Source: Rhodopirellula sp. (GTDB lineage: Bacteria; Planctomycetota; Planctomycetia; Pirellulales; Thermoguttaceae). From it: 46,346 nt of DNA. Made by a program: the position numbers and the translations under genes. The notes below the pieces were generated by a model. The model saw only the letters and a program-made list of their open reading frames with translations, had not been told where the DNA came from and did not search any database. Positions 40,808-46,346 of the stretch are shown here, one piece after another (the first letter of the stretch is position 1; the number at the start of each line of letters is the position of its first letter). The stretch is taken from positions 1 to 46,346 of the forward strand of contig JAAYEH010000450.1 of assembly GCA_012728855.1 (NCBI GenBank), written 5' to 3'.

Positions 40808-43800
40808 TTATCGTGCCAGTATCCTGATGTCCTCCGGCGAGAGTACACGGCGATAGATGCGAACGTCGTCGAGCCAGCCGTGAAAGCGGGCGCGGTCGAG
40901 TCCGACGCTATGCCCGCCAACCACCAGATCGCTTCCCGGGTTGATGAAGCCGGGGCGATCCAGACTGGCGACTTCCGAACCATCGACGTACAAACGCATC
41001 AAGCGGTTGTCGAAAGTGGCGGCGATGTGCGACCACTGGCCGACCGGCAGCGGTTTGGGGCCGTGCAGTCCATGACTCCAGGCGCTTTGCGGGATCTGCC
41101 ACACCGGAAGGCCTCCCCCCAAGCCCAGGCGATAACCGGTGGTTTCTTTCGAGACGGTGTTGACCATCCAGTGGTCGCTCTGCTCTGCCTGGCTGGGCTT
41201 GCACCAGAGCGCGATCGTGATTCCGCCCGTGTGAAAGAACGGGGCCGGCGCGGGACAAGTTGCCTCACCTTCGCCACAGCGGAGCACGTGGCCGCCGCGG
41301 CCGGCTTCCAGAGTCATCTCGGTCGCCGTCAGACCGCAGTCGTTGGCAGTGGAATCCGTCAGCCGGCCGTCGACAACACGTTCGAATTCCCAATGGGCCA
41401 GCAGATCGCCGCTGATGCGGTGTGGCTGCCACGGCATTCTGCGGCCGAAGCCGGCCCGCACCTCCAGGTAGCGTTTCTGCGGCGGATCGAGCCCTATGTC
41501 TTCCGGAACGATGTCGGTGGTCGCCTCCGGGGCCCAACGCGTGCAGAAGACGCCTTTGAGGGCGTTCAAGAACGAGAAGCCGAGGCCCGACGTCGGTTCG
41601 AGGTAGTGTCCTTCGCCGAACTCCGTCCAGTTGTCGAACACGACGAGCCTCTTGTCCCAGCGATCCGATGGCTTGGCATCGACCAGGGCCTTGGCGTCGC
41701 GACAGGCGGCCACGAAATTCTCCGCCGTTGGGTTCTCGATGTAGCCACCGTTTTGGGCTCGGCCCCAAGGCCGCGTGTCCCAGCCCATGACCACGTTGGG
41801 AATATCCGGAACGCTGCCGGTGCAGGCGTCGCGATTCTGCCAGGTTTCCTTGTAGCGGGCCAACACGTCCGCGTGCTGGCGGAAGGGGATGCCTTCGGGA
41901 TCGATACCGGTATTCTCGATGCCGCTGGGCCACAGCCCGTAGCCGGAGACGGCGTCCCAACCGCTCTCGGCAATCTGCCTGCCCAACTCTTCTTGCGGGC
42001 CGTCCATGCAGGCAATGATGCGCAGGCCGCCGAAGCCCGCTTCGCGACAGCGGGCTCGCATGGCGTCGAAGGCTTTGCGAGTGCCCTCGGGTCCGCCAAG
42101 CTGCGGCAGCAGTCTTCGCGGCTGCCAGACGAATAGCATCGGCATATTGTCCAGCTTCAGATACGAGGGGTGCGAGAAATAGTTCTCGATCCAGAAGGGC
42201 AGCACGTTGTCCAACAGATCGTCGGCATCCTTGACGCCTTCGGCGCAGCCGTTCTCCCACATGATGCAGAACTTGAACTTGTCGCGGTACCTGGCGTGGA
42301 ACAGTCCGTCGTGAATCGCATGCCCCAGGGTGTGTTCGATCTTCGGCTCCAGGTGCGCGCGATACCAGCAATAGATGAAGGCACTGACACCGTGCTCCAG
42401 CGCGTACTTGATGTGCCAGTCGGCAACCTCGGGAGTGCCCTCATCGTACCAGCCGATGGCCGGTCGCCGTCCGGGCCAGGGCTCGATCAGTTTCCAGCCG
42501 TAGTGCGTCCCCTCCTTCCAGAGCGCACAGTAATGCATGAGCCCGATGTAGTCGGTTTTCGCGGGCTGGGGCGCGGGCACGTAGCCGGTGCGTGGCAAGT
42601 CGGGCACCGGCTCGAAAGCCAGAAGCAGCTTCTGCGACCGGGTCGCCGCGCCCGCGGCCTCTGCGTCGACGGTGACCTCGAACTCGCCCGGCTTGTCGGC
42701 CCGAACGCGCCAAGTAGCTATATCGAAGTCGTTTTGCCCCATGTACGCAATCACCCGCTGCTGGCCGCCGAGAATCTCGATGCCGTCGGGGACGCGAAGA
42801 CGGAGTCGGACGTTTTCCGCCTCGCCGCCAAGATTCATGACCGCCGCGACCACCGTTTCCTCGCGACCGGGCCGCAGCTTGGCACGTCCGGCGGCCAGAT
42901 CGCGAACGTAGAGCCAAGGGGTGCCCACCGCGCGGTCCGCCAGCACGAGTTTTTTCAGCGTCACCGGCCCCTCGCCGCCGCTGAAACTCAGGGCAAGGCG
43001 TCGGAGGGTTCCTGTCCACTGGTCCGAACTCACGCCCGCGATGATGGTCGGCCGTCCGTTGCCGAGCGGCTCGAAGGCGACAGACCCGGAGCCGGTGTCG
43101 GTGGTGAAGTCGATATGCCCCGTCCAACATTGTCCGAGTGATTCCAACTCCAGGCAGGCCAGCGGCAAGTTCGTCAGATCAACCGCCAGTGGCGGACTGA
43201 CGAACAGGGAAGATGCTGTGGGAGACGTCAGGCAAGCGACGCCACCATGCACCTCGCATGTTGCCCCGCCGAGCGGCTGCCAGCCGTTCCAGCCGGCCTC
43301 GCCACCGAAGCTCGAATGCAGTGCGGCGTCGACACCGCTGGACTTGAGCTGCCCGAGCATGGTCGAGCGATCGAAACCGGGATTGCGGATTTCCAGGCGA
43401 TCGATCAGACCGGCAATGGGACCGATCGTAAGCGGCTCTCCGCCAGATCGGATCTTGCCAAGGTGCCGGCGACTGAACGTCTCGCCGTTGACATTCATTT
43501 TCAGTGTCGTGCCGGTCCACTGGGCCCGCACGTCGTACCATTTCCCCGGCTGGACGACCGGACCGCGCAGACGCGGTTCCCATTTGCCATCGGTCTCGAC
43601 GAAGATCGAGAGATTGCCGCCTTCGCCCGGTCCATCGACGCGCAAGATGTACTCGCCATCCTTTATGGCCAACGTCTGAGCGCCGTCCCGCAGTTCATCG
43701 ATGCGGAAACGGCAGCGAAGCTCGCTTTCCGGACGCAGCCTCAGCGCAGGGTTGTCTTCCCATTCCAGCGCGCGGCCGACAGCCAACGCCTTGCCCCCTT

Positions 43801-43954
43801 CGACGCTCGTGAACGCCGGTGTGCCGCCAAGCAGTCTCAATGTCGCGCCCGACGGCTCCGCGGTGCCGTTAAAATCCCAGACGACGTCCGCCTCGGCAGC
43901 GCCGCCCAACACCAACAGAGCGAACAACGTCAGCGCTTGGTGCAAACAACTCAT
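40808..43954 (-). CDS. Secreted GH99-like (WbsX) protein with terminal LamG domain
   Basis: From ATG 43954 the product is 1048 residues. The start has AGAGG upstream and opens a clean signal peptide (MSCLHQALTLFALLVLGGAAEA); ATGs further upstream (43984) lack this. Residues about 25-200 form a LamG-like fold (KWYDVRAQWTGTTLKMNVNG). A beta-sandwich of unclear type follows. A GH99/WbsX-like TIM barrel follows (YIGLMHYCALWKEG, IGWYDEGTPEVADWHIKYALEHGVSAFIYCW, FCIMWENGC, MLFVWQPR, NVVMGWDTRPWG, NWTEFGEGHYLEP). The end is a second LamG/concanavalin domain (ITIALWCKPSQ, WSHIAATFDNRLMRLYVDG, GWLDDVRIYRRVLS). It probably cleaves or binds a polysaccharide outside the cell. Confidence 0.85.
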   Translation of the reverse strand: MSCLHQALTLFALLVLGGAAEADVVWDFNGTAEPSGATLRLLGGTPAFTSVEGGKALAVGRALEWEDNPALRLRPESELRCRFRIDELRDGAQTLAIKDGEYILRVDGPGEGGNLSIFVETDGKWEPRLRGPVVQPGKWYDVRAQWTGTTLKMNVNGETFSRRHLGKIRSGGEPLTIGPIAGLIDRLEIRNPGFDRSTMLGQLKSSGVDAALHSSFGGEAGWNGWQPLGGATCEVHGGVACLTSPTASSLFVSPPLAVDLTNLPLACLELESLGQCWTGHIDFTTDTGSGSVAFEPLGNGRPTIIAGVSSDQWTGTLRRLALSFSGGEGPVTLKKLVLADRAVGTPWLYVRDLAAGRAKLRPGREETVVAAVMNLGGEAENVRLRLRVPDGIEILGGQQRVIAYMGQNDFDIATWRVRADKPGEFEVTVDAEAAGAATRSQKLLLAFEPVPDLPRTGYVPAPQPAKTDYIGLMHYCALWKEGTHYGWKLIEPWPGRRPAIGWYDEGTPEVADWHIKYALEHGVSAFIYCWYRAHLEPKIEHTLGHAIHDGLFHARYRDKFKFCIMWENGCAEGVKDADDLLDNVLPFWIENYFSHPSYLKLDNMPMLFVWQPRRLLPQLGGPEGTRKAFDAMRARCREAGFGGLRIIACMDGPQEELGRQIAESGWDAVSGYGLWPSGIENTGIDPEGIPFRQHADVLARYKETWQNRDACTGSVPDIPNVVMGWDTRPWGRAQNGGYIENPTAENFVAACRDAKALVDAKPSDRWDKRLVVFDNWTEFGEGHYLEPTSGLGFSFLNALKGVFCTRWAPEATTDIVPEDIGLDPPQKRYLEVRAGFGRRMPWQPHRISGDLLAHWEFERVVDGRLTDSTANDCGLTATEMTLEAGRGGHVLRCGEGEATCPAPAPFFHTGGITIALWCKPSQAEQSDHWMVNTVSKETTGYRLGLGGGLPVWQIPQSAWSHGLHGPKPLPVGQWSHIAATFDNRLMRLYVDGSEVASLDRPGFINPGSDLVVGGHSVGLDRARFHGWLDDVRIYRRVLSPEDIRILAR

Positions 43955-44061
43955 CAACAGGCCTCTTCTGACAATCGGTCTCATCGCGGGCACCGCTGTC
44001 TGCGGCTGGAAACTTACGACGTGGGCGTGAACGGTTACCGGCTACCGATCCAGGCATACTA

Positions 44062-44162
44062 AGAGCCTATCCCAAAACCGTCGGGGACTGGCTCATTTTG
44101 CGGAGTCTTCGGAGCAAAATGTGCCTGTCCCCTTCTTCCGACGCGGTTTTGGGATAGGCTCT
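44062..44162. repeat. REPIN-like 101-base palindromic hairpin element
   Basis: Terminal 19-base arms are perfect inverted repeats (44062-44080, AGAGCCTATCCC...; 44144-44162). Inside lies a second near-perfect inverted pair (44083-44101 and 44114-44132, of type GGGGAC(T/A)GGC(T/A)CATTTTGC). The whole element folds as one long hairpin. This type of GGGGACAGGCACATTTTGC hairpin is common in Planctomycetes and is probably mobilised by a RAYT transposase in trans, by analogy with REPINs. Confidence 0.75.
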
Positions 44163-44804
44163 AAGCCAGAGCGGCAATGTGGAGGATAGCAGGTCGAACA
44201 GGGGTGTTCAAGCTTTTGGGAGTGGAATCTCCGGGCCTTGCTCCTGCCGACCCCTTCGACCTCCGAAGGACGGCGGAGGCACCCGATCAACTGGCTTGAC
44301 GGAGAACGCGAGGGTTTACGTTCTTGTCTCGGATGTCCAGTGGAAGCCTGCGACGCACGTTCCCAGTCCGCGATTGTTAGATCCGCGGCAAACAGAGGTT
44401 TTTCGAATGGAAGTGGTCGAGGAGAGCAAAGTTGCCGGCCTATGGCACGTCGATCAACCCGCCGGCGCCAGTGGCAAAGGTAACGTTCCGCGATCCGGCT
44501 ACTGAATCGACTGGTTGCAGAACCTCCTGGTCTCCGATTCCCCTGGTGGACACCGGAGTCGCGTTCCCAAAAAAGCGACGATCAGGGAGTTTGTCCTGGC
44601 CTCTTTGACGCCGCCTGGTGGTGCGTATAGAATTCGCCGCCCATTCGAAGAAACGAGCCGGCTCCCACAATACGCAAGATATCCCCTTCGCCAAGCATTT
44701 CTTTCGGAGGGCTGAGTGCCCCGTATTTGCCAGGGGAATCAAGCCGCCTGCTTTGTGTACGAAGGCCACAACGCATCCAGCAGATAGTGCATCACCTTGT
44801 TCGC
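44163..44804. other. Non-coding stretch, no supported gene
   Basis: About 640 bases between the hairpin element and the HdeD remnant contain open frames on both strands, but none has a convincing start, ribosome-binding site or known family. I see no RNA gene. It may be decayed coding sequence. Confidence 0.4.
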
Positions 44805-44950
44805 ATGGCTCGCGTTTCCCTTCTTTATCGCCAGTGGCCCTTGTCAGGGTTGTGGGTCATCGGGCTGTTCGTTGGCATTGACCTGATCTTCAACGGTTGG
44901 GGTTGGGTCATGTTGGGGACGGGCCTGAGGCGAATCGGTACGTCTGAAGA
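44805..44950 (+). pseudogene. HdeD-type (DUF308) membrane protein, C-terminal remnant
   Basis: In the frame from ATG 44805, RQWPLSGLWVIGLFVGIDLIFNGWGWVMLGTGLRRI matches the last two helices of HdeD-family (acid-resistance, DUF308) proteins. The first 130 or so residues of the family are missing. There is no stop codon: the frame runs straight on into the alkylsulfatase remnant, making a chimera. It is a truncated gene, not functional as HdeD. Confidence 0.55.
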
Positions 44951-44989
44951 AACGCTGGCCACCCCGCCGCTGGTCGCCACGCCTTCTCG

Positions 44990-45960
44990 TATCATCGAGA
45001 GCGACCTCGAGGAGATGACTGTCGACGGCGTTTTCATGATCCAGCAGAACACGCCGGGCACGGAAGCACCCTCCGAGATGAACACCTACTTCCCGGATCG
45101 CAAGGCGCTTTGGATGGCGGAAAATGTCGTGGCCTCGTTACACAACATCTACACTCTGCGCGGCACCCTGGTGCGCGACCCGCTGCGCTGGTCCAAGTAC
45201 ATCGCGGAAGCGCTCTACAAGTTCGGCGTCCATGCGGAGGTCATGTTCGCATCGCATCATTGGCCGCGTTGGGGCAATCAGCGCATCCAGGATGTACTCC
45301 GCGCCCAGCGCGACCTTTACGCCAAAGCGCTATCTCGGCTTCTGGGACTGCAACCCGGCAACCCTCGTACCGCTTTCACCGGAGGAATCGGCCCCGCTTT
45401 ACGTCGAGATGATGGGCGGGGCCGAGAAGATCATCGCCAAGGGCCGGGAACTCGTTGAGCAAGGCAGGTACAAGCATGCCTCCGAAATCCTCGACAAGCT
45501 GGTGCATGCCGAACCCGAAAATAGGGCCGCGAAAGACCTCCTTGCCGACGTGTACGAGCAACTCGGATACCAACAGGAGAACCCGGGCCTTCGCAACAGC
45601 TTCCTAGCCGGCGCGCTGGAACTCCGGTCCGGCATTCCACAGGATCCGATTGCAGCACCTCCAGCCCGGACGTAATCCGCGCCATGTCGACCGAACTCTT
45701 TCTCAATTTCCTCGGAATCAAGATGGACAGTCGCAAGGCGGAGAGGATGCGTTTCACCATCAACCTCGTCACGCCGGACAACGGCGAGAAGTTCCTGATC
45801 GAACTGGCGAACGCCACTCTCACCAACCTCAAAGGATACCTTGCCGATGGACCGGATCTGACGCTGACCATCAACCGCTCTGATCTCGAGCAAACGATGA
45901 TTGGCGCGAAGGAACTTGAGGGGTAGATCGCGGACGGAACCTGCAAGGCAGAAGGGGAAA
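44990..45960 (+). pseudogene. Alkyl sulfatase (SdsA1/BDS1-type) remnant with several lesions
   Basis: Three reading-frame segments together give most of the C-terminal half of a metallo-beta-lactamase-type alkylsulfatase. Segment 1 (about 45018-45320): QNTPGTEAPSEMNTYFPDRK, LHNIYTLRGTLVRDPLRWSK, FASHHWPRWGNQRI. Segment 2 (about 45330-45640, another frame): RYLGFWDCNPATLVPLSPEE, LLADVYEQLGYQQENPGLRN (dimerisation domain). Segment 3 (about 45680-45926, a further shift): the SCP2-like C-terminal domain MSTELFLNFLGIKMD. About 50 residues after QRDLY are deleted, and a stop (45924-45926) interrupts the last domain, after which IADGTCKAEG still fits. The N-terminal catalytic domain with the zinc ligands is gone. 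It is a pseudogene with at least four independent lesions. Confidence 0.8.
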
Positions 45961-46036
45961 TCCGGTGTGCTCGCATGACGTCTTCCGCCGTGCGATAATC
46001 GTCATGTAGTCCACAATCTTGATAGGGTGCATTGAT

Positions 46037-46346
46037 ATGAGCATCTTGATAGGAGCGGAGATCGAGAAGGCGTTGGAGAATGGATCGATCAAGATCGAAC
46101 CGCTCGACAGGTCGCAGATCGGACCGGGGGCCGTCGATCTCACGCTCGGCAACGACTTCAGGGTCTTCAGAAAGAGGTCCAAAGTCTACCACGTGAAGAA
46201 CGATTCCCGCTTCGAGGACATCACCAGGAGCGTCCACGTGGAGGACGGGAGTTTCCTGGTGATCAAGCCCGGCGAAATGATCCTCGGGATCACGCGCGAG
46301 AGGATCACCCTGGCCGACAACATCTCCGGCCGCCTCGAAGGCAGAA
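46037..46346 (+). CDS. dcd: dCTP deaminase (partial, runs off right edge)
   Basis: ATG 46037 opens a frame that reaches the window end (103 residues). SILIGAEIEKALENGSIKIEP is followed by IGPGAVDLTLGNDFRVF, the conserved start and substrate region of dCTP deaminases (Q-x-PASxDLxLGxxFRVF). Then IKPGEMILGITRERITLAD and ISGRLEGR match the next conserved block (LxPGExxLGxTxExxxLP, then G-R-x-EGRSS). The enzyme converts dCTP to dUTP for thymidylate synthesis. Arginine codons here are mostly AGG/AGA (in RKRSK, DRS, TRS, RERI), unlike the CGN codons that dominate neighbouring genes, which hints at transfer. No strong Shine-Dalgarno is visible. Confidence 0.85.
   Translation, partial: MSILIGAEIEKALENGSIKIEPLDRSQIGPGAVDLTLGNDFRVFRKRSKVYHVKNDSRFEDITRSVHVEDGSFLVIKPGEMILGITRERITLADNISGRLEGR

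Noticed and set aside
40880..42136. A 418-codon plus-strand frame
   Set aside because: Antisense to the GH99-like gene, without signal peptide or motif.
44179..44505. 108-codon plus-strand frame after the hairpin
   Set aside because: No domain, no ribosome-binding site, and Gly/Pro/Arg-rich composition with no family resemblance.

Overview
The window looks like a chromosomal segment of a Planctomycetes bacterium, probably of the Pirellulales/Pirellulaceae type. The support is direct: two DUF1559 proteins with a type IV prepilin-like N-terminus, small Gly-Cys lipoproteins beside them, two DUF1080 secreted proteins, a leucine-rich-repeat membrane protein, a GH99-like/LamG secreted protein and many GC-rich dispersed inverted repeats. 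Coding density is moderate, genes are mostly on the minus strand, and several stretches are full of broken genes.

Layout. 1-2.0 kb: an IS3-type transposase start at the left edge, then remnants (HAD phosphatase, PhzF) around an intact GNAT acetyltransferase and a cupin. 2.1-3.0 kb: a PD-(D/E)XK-like protein with octapeptide repeats. 3.1-10.1 kb: a TPR membrane protein, a DUF1559/lipoprotein cluster, and an LRR protein fused in frame to a partial copy of the 2.1 kb gene. 10.2-12.0 kb: a gene graveyard (glutathione peroxidase, BON domain, C_GCAxxG_C_C protein). 12.0-14.0 kb: DUF1080 and SDR oxidoreductase. 14.1-19.2 kb: a tight three-gene operon encoding a DUF559/Vsr-like endonuclease, a winged-helix protein and a 1101-residue protein with two P-loop ATPase modules, the second HerA/FtsK-like. 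This is the best candidate for an undescribed defence or DNA-processing system. 19.5-22.7 kb: an exported protein, a sigma-54 regulator that has lost its AAA+ domain, a second DUF1080 protein and a histidine kinase. 22.8-28.1 kb: the housekeeping genes rpsO-pnp and comEC. 28.2-38.7 kb: Uma2-type protein, MMPL/RND transporter, Rpn-type nuclease, glutamate dehydrogenase, HEAT-repeat protein, LptF/G permease, CelD-like acetyltransferase and HAD phosphatase. 39.2-44.0 kb: EEP hydrolase, a VapBC-like pair with a damaged toxin, and a large GH99-like protein. 44.0-46.3 kb: a REPIN-like hairpin, a decayed HdeD/alkylsulfatase locus and the start of a dCTP deaminase gene that runs off the window.

How the genes work together. 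The clear functional units are rpsO-pnp (ribosome and RNA turnover), the nuclease/wHTH/ATPase operon (predicted to act as one complex on DNA), the DUF1559-lipoprotein cluster (cell surface) and the VapB/PIN pair. The many truncated genes, repeats and nuclease-family paralogues mark this as a rearranging accessory region around a conserved core. All function calls come from reading motifs; no database search was run.
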